This document shows positions 26,057 through 35,177 of a stretch of DNA of 64,000 nt, piece after piece. This stretch comes from FEN-33 sp963768775 (GTDB lineage Archaea; Thermoplasmatota; Thermoplasmata; Methanomassiliicoccales; UBA472): assembly GCA_963768775.1 (NCBI GenBank), contig CAVYIY010000008.1:124001-188000 (forward strand), given 5' to 3'. The first letter of the stretch is position 1. Each line of letters opens with the position of its first letter. Made by a program: the position numbers and the translations under genes. Below the pieces are notes generated by a model. It had not been told where the DNA came from and made no database searches. It saw nothing but the letters and a program-made list of their open reading frames with translations.

Positions 26057-27004
26057 TCACTCCCATTCGATCGTCGCCGGAGGCTTATTGGTGATGTCAT
26101 AGACGACCCGGTTCACGTTCTTCTTCATCTCATTGGTGATCCGAACCGATATGCGCTCCAACACCTCGTGTGGCACCTTCGAGTAGGCGGCGCTCATCCC
26201 ATCGATGCTCTGCACGGCCCGGATGGCGATGGTCTTGCCGTACACCCGATTGTCGCCCTGGACGCCCACCGACTGCACCGGAAGCAGGACGGCGAAATAC
26301 TGCCAAGGCAGCTCCATCTTGCCCTGCTTGGCCGCCTTCTCCAGCTCCTCCTCGACGATCGCGGACGCCTTCCTGACAATGTCGACGTATTCCGACGTCA
26401 CCGGTCCGATGATGCGGATCGCCAAGGCCGGACCGGGGAAGGGCTGGCGCTCCGAGACCTCCACGCCCAAATGACGGGCCAGCTTGCGCACCTCGTCCTT
26501 GTAGAGGTCACGCATCGGCTCGACGAGCTTCAGCTTAATGTCAGAGGGGAGGCCGCCAACGTTGTGGTGGCTCTTGATGGTATCCCGGACATTGTCCCCG
26601 CTCTCGATCCAGTCGGGCGCGATGGTGCCCTGGACCAGGAACTCTGCCTTGAACTCCCGCGCCTCCCTTTCGAAGACCCGGATGAACCGTTCTCCGATGA
26701 TCTTGCGCTTCGTCTCCGGCTCGATGACGTCCCTGAGCGCGGAGAAGAACTCGCCGCTCGCATCAACTATCTTGAAGTTCACGCCGAGGCGGGAGAGCAT
26801 ATTCCTGACCGTTTCCGTCTCGCCCTCCCTCATCATTCCAGTATCGACATAGATCGTGAGCAATCGATCGCCGATTGCCCTACTGACAAGGACGGCGGCC
26901 GCGGTGCTGTCAACCCCTCCGGAGCAGGCGATGATGGCGTTCCCCTTGATCGTCGATCTTAATTCTGTGATCTTCTCTTCCACGAACTCCTGAGGATCGA
27001 ACAT
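26057..27004 (-). CDS. guaAB: GMP synthase, ATP-pyrophosphatase subunit
   Basis: This subunit adenylates XMP and aminates it with ammonia from guaAA to form GMP. The PP-loop ACSGGVDSTAAAVLVS lies near residues 24-39, and the dimerisation domain ends with the family pattern KPPATIEWE. The length of 315 residues is normal. The ATG at 27004 overlaps the purE stop (TAATG), so the genes are coupled. The two halves of GMP synthase are separated by about 2 kb in this window. Confidence 0.95.
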   Translation of the reverse strand: MFDPQEFVEEKITELRSTIKGNAIIACSGGVDSTAAAVLVSRAIGDRLLTIYVDTGMMREGETETVRNMLSRLGVNFKIVDASGEFFSALRDVIEPETKRKIIGERFIRVFEREAREFKAEFLVQGTIAPDWIESGDNVRDTIKSHHNVGGLPSDIKLKLVEPMRDLYKDEVRKLARHLGVEVSERQPFPGPALAIRIIGPVTSEYVDIVRKASAIVEEELEKAAKQGKMELPWQYFAVLLPVQSVGVQGDNRVYGKTIAIRAVQSIDGMSAAYSKVPHEVLERISVRITNEMKKNVNRVVYDITNKPPATIEWE

Positions 27005-27471
27005 TAGCAACCAATCTCCTGGGAATCTTTCTCCACCTGGTCCACCATTTCGCGGCGGTGCTTCAGCAATCCTGCCTTCACCTTGCTGTCGCTGAGCGCA
27101 ATTATCTGCGCGGCGAGCAGCGCCGCATTGTCCCCCCGGTCTATCCCGACCGCCGCCACCGGGATGCCAGGCGGCATCTGGACGATCGATAGGATCGAGT
27201 CGAGGTTTACCTTTCCGCTGACTGGGACCCCGATCACCGGTTTGATGGTGAAGGATGCGACCGCGCCTGGAAGGGCGGCTGAGAGGCCAGCGATGGCGAT
27301 GAAGACGTCAGCATCGCTCTGCTCAACGATGCTCTTAACCCGCTCCGGGGACCGATGCGCCGAGGCGATGACCATCTTGGCCTCGATATGGAACTTCTTC
27401 AGGGTGGAGACGGCCTTCTGGCCGACCTCCAGATCGCTCTTGCTGCCAAGAATCACCAGGACGGCAGACAT
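27004..27471 (-). CDS. purE: 5-(carboxyamino)imidazole ribonucleotide mutase family protein
   Basis: PurE acts in purine synthesis at the AIR carboxylation step. Typical motifs are VLVILGSKSDLEVG near the start, ASAHRSPERV near 41-50 and IAIAGLSAALPGAVAS near 63. Class I (N5-CAIR mutase) and class II (AIR carboxylase) cannot be told apart safely by eye. ATG 27471 (MSAVLVILG) is preferred over the upstream 27483. It heads a coupled pair with guaAB, both of purine synthesis. Confidence 0.92.
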   Translation of the reverse strand: MSAVLVILGSKSDLEVGQKAVSTLKKFHIEAKMVIASAHRSPERVKSIVEQSDADVFIAIAGLSAALPGAVASFTIKPVIGVPVSGKVNLDSILSIVQMPPGIPVAAVGIDRGDNAALLAAQIIALSDSKVKAGLLKHRREMVDQVEKDSQEIGC

Positions 27472-27543
27472 AATGCCACTCAAAGGATGGAAGAATAAAA
27501 GAATTTCGTAGAAGAAATTGGGATAGCGGGCGAATGCCCGCGC

Positions 27544-27837
27544 TTAGCTCTTCATGATCGCGAGCAGAAAGACGCCGATGGCGATTAAGGCGCCGATCAC
27601 CGCTGCGATGATGTTCAGGAACGCGGTCCAGATTACCGTCCCGAGATCGACATTGATCGCGTCCGAGAACCCACCGAGGTAGATCCAGAGCAGAGCGACC
27701 ACGAGGCCGACGACGAGCAGTACCACACCGATCATTCGGCTCTTTCCGCTACCGAAGTAGGCAGTAAATGCACCGGCCAGTATCATGAACAGGCCGAATG
27801 TCAGCAAGAGCACGGTCAGGAATTCCATTGTAGACAT
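27544..27837 (-). CDS. Small hypothetical membrane protein
   Basis: The 97-residue protein has three hydrophobic segments (FLTVLLLTFGLFMILAGAF, MIGVVLLVVGLVVALLWIYL, FLNIIAAVIGALIAIGVFLL). No family is recognised. It begins 13 bases after the RAM-domain gene, so the two are probably co-transcribed. Confidence 0.68.
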   Translation of the reverse strand: MSTMEFLTVLLLTFGLFMILAGAFTAYFGSGKSRMIGVVLLVVGLVVALLWIYLGGFSDAINVDLGTVIWTAFLNIIAAVIGALIAIGVFLLAIMKS

Positions 27838-27850
27838 GTTCTTCACCTTC

Positions 27851-28084
27851 TCAGAATTTAATGCCAGTAAGAGTCTTCGTGTCGATGACACCGGGGATCG
27901 ACCGTATCTTGTCCACGACAACCTGCCCCAGGAGGTTGAAGTCGTCGGCCTCGATCTTCGCTATCAGATCGTACTCGCCGAACAGAGGATGGAGTTCCAC
28001 GACCTCCTTCACCTTGAGGAGCTCATTGTACACCTCGTGCTCCTTCGCGGGCGCCGTGCTTATCAATACGAATCCCACAGCCAT
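27851..28084 (-). CDS. Stand-alone Lrp/AsnC ligand-binding (RAM) domain protein
   Basis: The 77-residue protein is one RAM domain (MAVGFVLISTAPAKEHEVY, LHPLFGEYDLIAKIEADDF and IPGVIDTKTLTGIKF). It has no DNA-binding part. This size is typical of archaeal stand-alone effector-binding domains. ATG 28084 follows a GGTGG motif, with a TATA-like GCTTTATTTTG about 30 bases ahead. The neighbour is a small membrane protein, so a link with transport or signalling is possible but unproven. Confidence 0.85.
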   Translation of the reverse strand: MAVGFVLISTAPAKEHEVYNELLKVKEVVELHPLFGEYDLIAKIEADDFNLLGQVVVDKIRSIPGVIDTKTLTGIKF

Positions 28085-28193
28085 TCGTCCACCTACGCCA
28101 CCATTAATACGTGGTTCAAAATAAAGCTTTCTGTATGGCTGGCTTCTATTGAGGGCACTCCAAGGACGCTCTTCCACCCTTTAGGTCAGGTCG

Positions 28194-29105
28194 TCATCCG
28201 ATCTCGATAGCCCTTTCCTCCACGCCTTCCCAGGAGGGTATATTGGTCAGTGACCCGCGCTCCTCGATGACAAATGAAGCAGTCGCGGCCCCTAGCTTCG
28301 CGCATTCCCTCAGCTCCCTTCTGCGGTAGAGGCCGGCATAGAACCCAGCGCGGAATGCATCTCCCGCACCAGTGGTATCGACGATCTTCCTCGTCTTTGC
28401 GGCCGGGATCTGGATCGTTCCGTTCCGGGTGAGGATCACGCTCCCTTTGGCGCCGAGCGTGTTGATGACGATAGGCACGTGCTCGAGCAAATCTTCCGCC
28501 TTCTTCCCCTGCGAATAGCGGAGCGCCGTTCGCAGCTCGTTCTCGTTGGCGAAGAAGATCTCGGTCATCGAGAGCGCCTCCTTGAACATGCTGGCGTTCC
28601 AGACATTGTGTATCTCCTGCGCCGGGTCGAACCCGACCCCCTTGCCCAGGCGCCGGCATTCCTTCATTAGGCTGAGGTAGTAGGGCGGCCGACCGGTCAT
28701 GATGTGTACCCTCTCCGAATCGCGCGCCGCGTCCAGCCGCAGGGGCATCGATTCCATCTTAGCCATAGGGCCCTGGTACACGTAGGCGATCTGGTTATGC
28801 CCCTCGTCCGAGATTATCCAGACGGTGGCGGTCTCCTGGTCATCCACGGTCACCAGGTCGCGCAGGTCGACCCCCTTTATCTCCATCAATGACCTGAAAT
28901 CGCCCGGGAAATCGGGACCAATATAAGAGCAGAGGGCGGTCGGCACCCCGAGACTGGCCGCGATCGTGGCGACGTTCGCTCCGGTCCCGCCGAAGAATCG
29001 CCTCTTCTCTTGGATATTGACTGAAGTGTTCAGCTCGGGGAAGTGCTTGAGGGACATTATATAATCGAGATTGGTGTGGCCGTAAACGCAGAGGAACGGC
29101 TTCAT
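28194..29105 (-). CDS. PfkB-family carbohydrate/nucleoside kinase
   Basis: The ribokinase fold is seen in YGHTNLDYIMSL, RFFGGTGANVATIAASLG and the catalytic DTTGAGDAFRAGFYAG. The phosphate acceptor is not clear. Its ATG overlaps the stop of ahcY (TGATG), so they are translated together. Since AhcY yields adenosine and homocysteine, an adenosine or nucleoside kinase role is attractive, but that is an inference from context only. Confidence 0.87.
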   Translation of the reverse strand: MKPFLCVYGHTNLDYIMSLKHFPELNTSVNIQEKRRFFGGTGANVATIAASLGVPTALCSYIGPDFPGDFRSLMEIKGVDLRDLVTVDDQETATVWIISDEGHNQIAYVYQGPMAKMESMPLRLDAARDSERVHIMTGRPPYYLSLMKECRRLGKGVGFDPAQEIHNVWNASMFKEALSMTEIFFANENELRTALRYSQGKKAEDLLEHVPIVINTLGAKGSVILTRNGTIQIPAAKTRKIVDTTGAGDAFRAGFYAGLYRRRELRECAKLGAATASFVIEERGSLTNIPSWEGVEERAIEIG

Positions 29106-30346
29106 CAGGTACCCTCTTGCCAGGCCACCAGGTATTTCCTCTGCTCCGGCGTAAGCGTATCAATCCGCAGGTCGAGGGTCTGCAGCTTGAGCTTGGCGAC
29201 TAGCTGGTCGAGCTCGGAGGGCACATTGTACACTTGCGGTTGTAGCGTCCGATGATTCTTGACCAGGTATTCCAGGGCGAGCGCCTGGATGGAGAAGCTC
29301 ATGTCCATTATCTCCACTGGGTGCCCCTGCCCAGCCCCCAGGTTCATTAGGCGGCCCTCGCTGATGAGATATGCTTTCCTCCCACCGGGCAGAGGGTACT
29401 CGTCGACGAACTCCCTCACCCGCTTCGCCCTCCCCCCGTACTCCTCGAGCGCCTGCTTCGAGATCTCGTTGTCGAAATGCCCGGAGTTGCCGAGGACGCA
29501 GCCGTCCTTCATGACCTCGAGGTGCTCGCGCCGGACTATGTCCTTGCAGCCGGTGGCGGAGATCACCACGTCCGCCTGCTTCACCGCCTCGATCATCGGC
29601 ATGACCTCGAACCCGTCCAGCTTCGCCTCGATCGCCTTGATCGGGTCGATCTCGGTGACGACGACGTTCGCCCCTAGCCCCTTGGCGCGCATGGCGATCC
29701 CCCGACCGCACCAGCCATAGCCGGCGATCACGAACCTCTTCCCGGCGACGAGCAGATTGGTGGCGTTCATGAAGCCGTCGAACGTGCTCTGACCTGTTCC
29801 ATACCTGTTGTCGAAGAGGTACTTCATATGCGCATCATTGACCGATATCACCGGGAAGCGCAGCTTCCCCTCCTTGGCCATCGAGCGAAGCCTGATCACA
29901 CCCGTGGTCGTTTCCTCATTCGCACCCTTCACCTTATCCAGAAGGTTGGTGCGCTCGGTATGCAGCATCGTGATCAGGTCAGCTCCGTCGTCTATCACGA
30001 AGTCCGGCCCGAGGTCGAGCACGGAATTGAGATTACGATAATATTCGTCGCTGGTCTCCCATTTCTTGGCATAGGTCTCCATGCCGAATTTCTCTTTCAG
30101 GGCCAAGGCGACGGAATCGTCCGTCGATAGAGGGTTGCAGGATGCCAGCCGCACTTTCGCTCCCGCTTCCTGCAAGGTGATGGCGAGCATCCCGGTCTTG
30201 GCCTCAACGTGCAGGGCCATGCCGAGCCTGAGGCCTTCCAGCGTCCTCTCCTTCACCAAGCGCTTACGGATCTCCGCCAGTACCTTCATGTGCGATTCCG
30301 CCCACTCCAGCCGGCGGACGCCCTTAACCAGAAGATCGTCGCTCAT
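29105..30346 (-). CDS. ahcY: Adenosylhomocysteinase
   Basis: AhcY splits S-adenosylhomocysteine (or S-inosylhomocysteine in some methanogens) to keep methylation going. The NAD-binding motif VIAGYGWCGRGIAMRAKGLG lies near residue 214 and the substrate site includes DDGADLI, and NDAHMKYLFDNRYGTGQS. The 413-residue length is normal. It is the middle gene of a unit with the pantoate pathway ligase ahead and a PfkB kinase behind. In other archaea AhcY may use inosine derivatives, so the exact substrate is open. Confidence 0.93.
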   Translation of the reverse strand: MSDDLLVKGVRRLEWAESHMKVLAEIRKRLVKERTLEGLRLGMALHVEAKTGMLAITLQEAGAKVRLASCNPLSTDDSVALALKEKFGMETYAKKWETSDEYYRNLNSVLDLGPDFVIDDGADLITMLHTERTNLLDKVKGANEETTTGVIRLRSMAKEGKLRFPVISVNDAHMKYLFDNRYGTGQSTFDGFMNATNLLVAGKRFVIAGYGWCGRGIAMRAKGLGANVVVTEIDPIKAIEAKLDGFEVMPMIEAVKQADVVISATGCKDIVRREHLEVMKDGCVLGNSGHFDNEISKQALEEYGGRAKRVREFVDEYPLPGGRKAYLISEGRLMNLGAGQGHPVEIMDMSFSIQALALEYLVKNHRTLQPQVYNVPSELDQLVAKLKLQTLDLRIDTLTPEQRKYLVAWQEGT

Positions 30347-30381
30347 CCCTGCTCCCGCCTCTCGAATCCTTCCCTTGACGT

Positions 30382-31140
30382 TTATGGTTTGCCTTCGTCG
30401 GCAAGCTTGGTCAAGCGGTCGCATATCAGCTCCAACGACCGCTTCAGGTTGGCCCGGTTGTTGAAACCGGAAAGCGCCTTCCGTCTGCTGGCCTCATCTC
30501 TCGACAGCTCAGGCCACATCGCAATCATGTTCGACATCGCCCGCGACAACTCGTCCACGATGGTGATCTGGGCTGCCGTGGCCGTGCGGGACAGAGGGTT
30601 CAGGTCGATGGCGATGACTTTCTTACCAAGCTTGACCAAGGCCTCGGCCCGGTCGCCGTCCTCCAATGGAACCAGGACGACGTCCGCAGAGAAGATGCCT
30701 TCCTTCGTGCACAATGCCCGATCCGAAGCGATCCCAGGGATCAATGCGTCCGCATCGCGCCCCAGCACCCCCTTGGCGCCGATGGACTCCAAGTAACCGA
30801 CCACCATCTCCACCCGCTCGGGGCTACGATGGAACAGATTGACCTCGACCGTCGCCTTGACCAGCTTCGCGAAGGCTATGATCTCCTTTCCCGCCAGCGC
30901 TGCCGTGTTCCCATTCACCGAGATAATCGGATTTCGCGCCTCGATCAGCAACGCCACCGCCGCCCGCTCCGCGGCCCGGGCGCTCTCGCTCGTGACCTCG
31001 CCCAACAGGTAGTCGAATGCCTCCCCTCGACCGTGGGCGATGAGGCCGGTGGTCGCCACTATCCCTTTCCTGGCCATTTCGGACATCAGCTCCCTGGTTA
31101 CCAGTGAGCGATAGCGCGGATGGTCCTTCGAAACCTGCAT
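30382..31140 (-). CDS. 4-phosphopantoate--beta-alanine ligase (archaeal phosphopantothenate synthetase)
   Basis: This archaeal coenzyme A enzyme joins 4-phosphopantoate and beta-alanine with ATP. The family signature is the HGRGEAFDYLLGE motif near residue 37 and NGNTAAL near 72. The start at ATG 31140 (MQVSKDHPRYRSLVTRE) fits the family's usual N-terminus; a longer reading to 31218 is possible. The end is 35 bases ahead of ahcY. No pantoate kinase gene is seen nearby. Confidence 0.88.
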   Translation of the reverse strand: MQVSKDHPRYRSLVTRELMSEMARKGIVATTGLIAHGRGEAFDYLLGEVTSESARAAERAAVALLIEARNPIISVNGNTAALAGKEIIAFAKLVKATVEVNLFHRSPERVEMVVGYLESIGAKGVLGRDADALIPGIASDRALCTKEGIFSADVVLVPLEDGDRAEALVKLGKKVIAIDLNPLSRTATAAQITIVDELSRAMSNMIAMWPELSRDEASRRKALSGFNNRANLKRSLELICDRLTKLADEGKP

Positions 31141-31288
31141 GATAGCGGAATCTGCTCCGGACTGATAACAGTTATCCATTGCGGGGGTTCGCAGCCTGGA
31201 TATGGCAGGATAAGGCATTCGAGCGAGGCGCAGTTCGGTTCACAATAGTACTTTATATTCGAGACAGAAAAGGATATAAAGTTTAGCA

Positions 31289-31306
31289 AATAATTTAAAT
31301 ACTATT
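31289..31306 (+). promoter_or_regulatory. A/T-rich promoter region ahead of gar1-tfb
   Basis: A TATA-like AATTTAAATACT lies about 55-65 bases ahead of gar1, and a Shine-Dalgarno-like GGGAGCTGA follows close to the ATG. Reverse-strand TATA-like strings near 31248-31283 may serve the divergent ligase gene. Confidence 0.45.
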
Positions 31307-31358
31307 AACCTTATTGGCGTGAAACACCGGATAACAAATAAGGGAGCTGAATACAAAT

Positions 31359-31625
31359 ATGAAGTTCCTTGGTGAAGTCCAAGAAGTGACTTTTGACGGA
31401 AAGCTGATCGTCAAAGGCATTTTCGCTCCGAGGACTAGGGAAAGGGTCACGGACAACCGTCAAAGACCTATTGGACATGTTTTGAGGGTCTTTGGTCCGG
31501 TGGCTGGACCTTACATCACCGTCGCGGTTACCGGTGAGCAGAGCCTGCTATCAGCGATCGGAAAGCAGGTCTATGTCGAGGGGGTAGAAGAGCTTGGCAA
31601 AGGCAGTAAAAGAAGGGGCCGATGA
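31359..31625 (+). CDS. gar1: H/ACA ribonucleoprotein component Gar1
   Basis: Gar1 joins Cbf5, Nop10 and L7Ae in the RNA-guided pseudouridine synthase. The conserved GHVLRVFGPVAGPYITV near residues 44-60 is typical, and the 88-residue length fits archaeal Gar1. The end overlaps the start of tfb by 32 bases in another frame, the order often seen in archaea. Confidence 0.9.
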   Translation: MKFLGEVQEVTFDGKLIVKGIFAPRTRERVTDNRQRPIGHVLRVFGPVAGPYITVAVTGEQSLLSAIGKQVYVEGVEELGKGSKRRGR

Positions 31626-32530
31626 AATCGAACGCTGCCCCGAATGCAACAGCGGGCACCTCGTTAGGGACTATGAGCGCGGAGAGCTTATCTGCGAGGA
31701 ATGCGGCCTGGTCATCGATGACCAGTTCATCGATCAGGGACCGGAATGGAGGGCGTTCGACGTAGAGCAGGGGGAGAAGCGGGCAAGGACCGGCGCTCCC
31801 ATGACCTACACCATCCATGACAAGGGCTTGTCCACTGAGATCTCCTGGAAGAACAAGGACTCCTATGGAAAGAGCATCCCCACCAGGAACCGCGCGCAAC
31901 TATACCGCCTGCGCAAGTGGCAGCGCCGCATCCGCGTGTCCAACGCTACGGAGCGCAATCTGGCATTCGCATTGAGCGAGCTCGACAGGATGGCTTCTGC
32001 CATGGGCCTGCCGAGGAACGTGCGCGAGACCGCCGCCATGGTCTACAGGAAGGCGGTCAACAAGAACCTGATCCGCGGTCGGAGCATCGAAGGCGTCGTC
32101 GCCGCTTCGCTGTACGCAGCTTGCAGGCAATGCAACGTCCCCCGAACGCTGGATGAGGTCGCGAACTCCTCACGAGTCGGTCGAAAGGAGATCGGCCGGA
32201 CCTATCGGTTCATGACCCGCGAGCTCAAGCTCAAACTCATGCCCACCCGTCCGCAGGACTACGTGCAGAGATTCTGCTCGGAGCTTAAACTCGAGCGGCG
32301 AGGTCCAGTCCAAGGCCGCCGAGATCCTCAAGGATGCGGCGAAGAAGGAGCTGACCTCGGGACGTGGCCCAACCGGTGTGGCCGCCGCGGCGATCTACAT
32401 CTCCTCCATCCTGTGCAACGAGCGTAGGACGCAGCGCGAGGTGGCGGACATCGCCGGAGTGACGGAGGTCACCATCCGTAACCGCTACAAGGAGCTGACG
32501 GAGAAGCTCGGGATCGAGATACAGCTCTAG
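31594..32530 (+). CDS. tfb: Transcription initiation factor TFB, frameshifted
   Basis: TFB bridges TBP and RNA polymerase at promoters. The N-terminal zinc ribbon has CPECN and CEECG, followed by the B-reader region and two cyclin repeats (VSNATERNLAFALSELDRM and the second with GPTGVAAAAIYISSILCNE). A break near 32292 fits one extra base. The TTG start at 31594 is the only one in frame that keeps the N-terminus before the first Cys pair; translation probably reinitiates from gar1. About 310 residues in all. Confidence 0.9.
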
Positions 32531-32610
32531 GTCATTCCTTCCCCGCTGCCAACAGCGGGGCACACAATCTATTTATCAAGAACGGTTCATCCAGAGGCAG
32601 GTGCGTCATT

Positions 32611-33885
32611 GTGAACGGACGTCCAATTCTCAAGGGGTTCGCCCTCGGGCTGATACTCGGCGGCGTCATGACGATCATATCTTCGTTCTTCTTGTTCGTG
32701 GTCGAGGCGTCTATTGCCTACGGGACCTTAACCGGAATCGTCCTCCTGATCGCTGGCTTCATGCTCGCCGGATTGGAACTGACTAGCGTCTTCCCATTGC
32801 TCCGCATCGAGCAAGGGAGCGACTTCCAGGTGAGGAACTGGATCGCCCTCTCTATGCTGATGCGACTATTCATAATCTACACCGCCTTCAATACTATGGA
32901 TAGCCCCAGCAAGGGGTTCATCACGATTCTGCTGATCCTCAACGTCGTGGCGCTCGCCCTCGAGGGCGTGCTGCTGCTCCTGCTTTTCATTTGGAAGAAG
33001 GAATTCCTTCCCAGCGCTGAGGAGATCGAGTCCACCATGAGGAGGATGGGCAAGGCGACCGTGAAAACGGTCTCTGAATGCCCCAACTGCCATGAGATCG
33101 TGGAGAAGGGATGGGTCCTCTGCCCCCAGTGCGGCACCGCCCTGCCGCGGCTCTGCGCCAATTGCGGCAAACCCCTCACTAGGAGAGCGGACAAGTGCAT
33201 GAACTGCGGGGCGATCATCGAGAGGGAGGAATCGATCAAGAGCAGCATCAAGACGCTGGTCGCGCTCTCGGAGGAAGAGGCCAAGCCAGAGGCGAGATCG
33301 GTCCGATATGCCCGCCTGGCGGAGGCCTACCTCAAGAACGGGGAGACCGACCTCGCCCTGGAGACCTACCGCAAGGCGATACATTTCTCCGAGTTCGACC
33401 GGAAGCGCGCCAATTTCCTGGTCAAGATGGCCAACGTCCTGCACAACACCGGAAGGGATGATGAGGCCATGGAGGTCCTGGATGCGGCCCTGCAGCTCGA
33501 TCCGGAGGACGTCGCGGGAGCGACTCTCGTCAAGGGACAGATGAAGGCCGACGCCACCGCGACCAAGGCGCGCGAGGCGCTGAGCGCGGGGGACGAGGAG
33601 AGGGCATTCTCCCTTGCAGATGATGCCATAAGGATCGACCCCTCCGATTTCCATGGAGCGTCATCGGTTAAGTCCACCATCTTGACCCACAGGGCCGAGA
33701 AGCTGGCTGCAGCCGGCAGCACGGAAGAGGCACTGAAGCTACTCGACGAAGCGGTGAGGCTGGACCCGAAGGGCTTGGGCCCAGCGAGTGCTGCCAGGGA
33801 TAAGCTGGCCCCCAAGGAAAAGAAGAAGAGAGAGAAGGCGAAGAAGAAGGAAATGAAGGCGAAGCTGAAGGCTGCTAAGAAATGA
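32611..33885 (+). CDS. Membrane protein with double zinc ribbon and TPR repeats
   Basis: The first 130 residues hold four hydrophobic segments (ILKGFALGLILGGVMTIISS; LTGIVLLIAGFMLAGLEL; ALSMLMRLFIIYTAFN; FITILLILNVVALALEGVL). Then come two zinc ribbons near residues 151-205 (CPNCHEI, CPQCGTA, CANCGKP, CMNCGAI). The rest is three or four TPR units (RYARLAEAYLKNGETDLALE and ALKLLDEAVRLDPKG) and a Lys-rich tail. This combination suggests a membrane-anchored scaffold for protein assembly, but no function is known. The GTG start has CAGGTG ahead. Confidence 0.78.
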   Translation: MNGRPILKGFALGLILGGVMTIISSFFLFVVEASIAYGTLTGIVLLIAGFMLAGLELTSVFPLLRIEQGSDFQVRNWIALSMLMRLFIIYTAFNTMDSPSKGFITILLILNVVALALEGVLLLLLFIWKKEFLPSAEEIESTMRRMGKATVKTVSECPNCHEIVEKGWVLCPQCGTALPRLCANCGKPLTRRADKCMNCGAIIEREESIKSSIKTLVALSEEEAKPEARSVRYARLAEAYLKNGETDLALETYRKAIHFSEFDRKRANFLVKMANVLHNTGRDDEAMEVLDAALQLDPEDVAGATLVKGQMKADATATKAREALSAGDEERAFSLADDAIRIDPSDFHGASSVKSTILTHRAEKLAAAGSTEEALKLLDEAVRLDPKGLGPASAARDKLAPKEKKKREKAKKKEMKAKLKAAKK

Positions 33886-33927
33886 TGTCCCGAGGATCGC
33901 GCCCAGGCGATCAGGCGGCGCTTCTTC

Positions 33928-34980
33928 CTAAGGCCTCACCCTTCTCAGGCGCACATAATCCACCTGCGTCTTCGAGACCCTTCCGAAGATTATGTCCTTC
34001 TTGACGCCATGTGCGAGGCGGACCGCGCGCGATATCTCCGGCCAGCTGGTCTCGTAATCATAGGGGACGGCGTGAACTAGGTACTTGGAGTGGTGGGACG
34101 ATGGGTCGCCGTCGTAGACCCGGAAGTGCGAACCGTATTTGAATCCGGTCTTCACCACCAGCCCCTTCGCCCTGAGGTCGTTGTACGCTCTGAGCCGGAG
34201 CTCGAAGTCCGACTGGATGAAGGCGGCGCTCTTCCTGAACGCCCCGATCCCCATCTTCTTGCCCGTCTCCGGATTGTGGATCACGACGCGCCCGTTCTCC
34301 ATGAGGTGGGCGGTTTCGATCAGCGAAAGCTGCAGGGTCTTCCCTATCTTCTTGCCGAAGAACCCGTTGCTGACCAAATGATCGGAATCGGCCTCGTCCA
34401 TCACCAGGACGCGATCCTTCAGGAGGAACGCTTCGATCTGCTCCTTCTCCTCGGTCTTGATGTTGAATTGCGGAGCGCCGGTCGAGGAGCGGTAGTAGGT
34501 TATGTCCCCCTCCTCATCGACGATGGCCAGGAGCAGCTCCTTTCTCGTTCTCTCCGATCGCTCGGTCTCCTCGAACATTCCCTTGATGGTGAATACCGCC
34601 CTCTCCGAGATGGCGAGCACCCAGTACTTGGTCTGCGTCGTGGTCGGCGTCCCCCCGCGGGGGAACACCCGAAAGTCGAAATCCCCCGCATCGGGCTTCA
34701 CGATGTAGCCCCGCTGCCGGAGGTCCCGATAGACGATGTAGCGGATCTCAAAGTCCTGCTGGCAGGAAGCCGCCATCTTGATCAGTCCGGCCAATGGCAT
34801 CGCCTCGCCGCCGCAGCTCACGGCCAAGCGGTCCGACTCGGCGAGGTAAATCGCCTCCAGGAAATCGAGCTCCAATGACCCGCCGGATTGGGGATAGCCG
34901 TAGAATCCCTTGTTGTATATCTGGCTAGCCTCGACGGTATCCTTGATGAGGACTGAATCCCCGACCAGTTCACCGGGCAT
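33928..34980 (-). CDS. endA: tRNA-intron endonuclease, fused two-repeat type
   Basis: EndA cuts introns from pre-tRNA at bulge-helix-bulge sites. The 350-residue protein contains two related halves, each with an N-terminal unit and a nuclease unit, as in the homodimeric (alpha2) enzyme class. The active half is C-terminal: GFKYGSHFRVY, SSHHSKYLVHAV and KKDIIFGRV supply the Tyr, His and Lys. The N-terminal half lacks an intact triad. A TATA-like CTTTAACTA lies about 27 bases ahead of the ATG. It is divergent from the heat-shock regulator. Confidence 0.88.
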   Translation of the reverse strand: MPGELVGDSVLIKDTVEASQIYNKGFYGYPQSGGSLELDFLEAIYLAESDRLAVSCGGEAMPLAGLIKMAASCQQDFEIRYIVYRDLRQRGYIVKPDAGDFDFRVFPRGGTPTTTQTKYWVLAISERAVFTIKGMFEETERSERTRKELLLAIVDEEGDITYYRSSTGAPQFNIKTEEKEQIEAFLLKDRVLVMDEADSDHLVSNGFFGKKIGKTLQLSLIETAHLMENGRVVIHNPETGKKMGIGAFRKSAAFIQSDFELRLRAYNDLRAKGLVVKTGFKYGSHFRVYDGDPSSHHSKYLVHAVPYDYETSWPEISRAVRLAHGVKKDIIFGRVSKTQVDYVRLRRVRP

Positions 34981-35116
34981 GATGCCTGATAAAACCAGGC
35001 CCCTAGTTAAAGTGTTCTGTGGCGAGCCTCGGGAATGCCATCAGGCCAGATTCCACATTACGCAGCGTGAGCGAGCGCTTAATCGGATGTTGCGGCGTGA
35101 CAGGGCGCCATTTCGC

Positions 35117-35130
35117 AAAGTATAAATTTA
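35117..35130 (+). promoter_or_regulatory. TATA box of the heat-shock regulator operon
   Basis: AAAGTATAAATTTA is a strong TATA match. It places the transcription start near 35148-35152, inside the first of two GTTAACAAC direct repeats. Confidence 0.65.
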
Positions 35131-35143
35131 GGTCGGAGAAATA

Positions 35144-35167
35144 GGTTAACAACTTAAGGTTAACAAC
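35144..35167. promoter_or_regulatory. Tandem GGTTAACAAC repeats, probable autoregulatory operator
   Basis: GGTTAACAAC occurs at 35144-35153 and 35158-35167. The spacing from start to start is 14 bases. Both lie between the TATA box and the start codon, where a repressor would block RNA polymerase loading. The same nonamer in the opposite orientation occurs ahead of hsp20 at 36203-36211. Confidence 0.65.
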
Positions 35168-35177
35168 GGTGTTGCAA

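Noticed and set aside
26048..26962. Long open frame of about 300 codons opposite guaAB.
   Set aside because: It is antisense to a well conserved gene and arises from the GC-rich codon pattern. The protein is His/Arg/Asp-rich without a recognisable domain.
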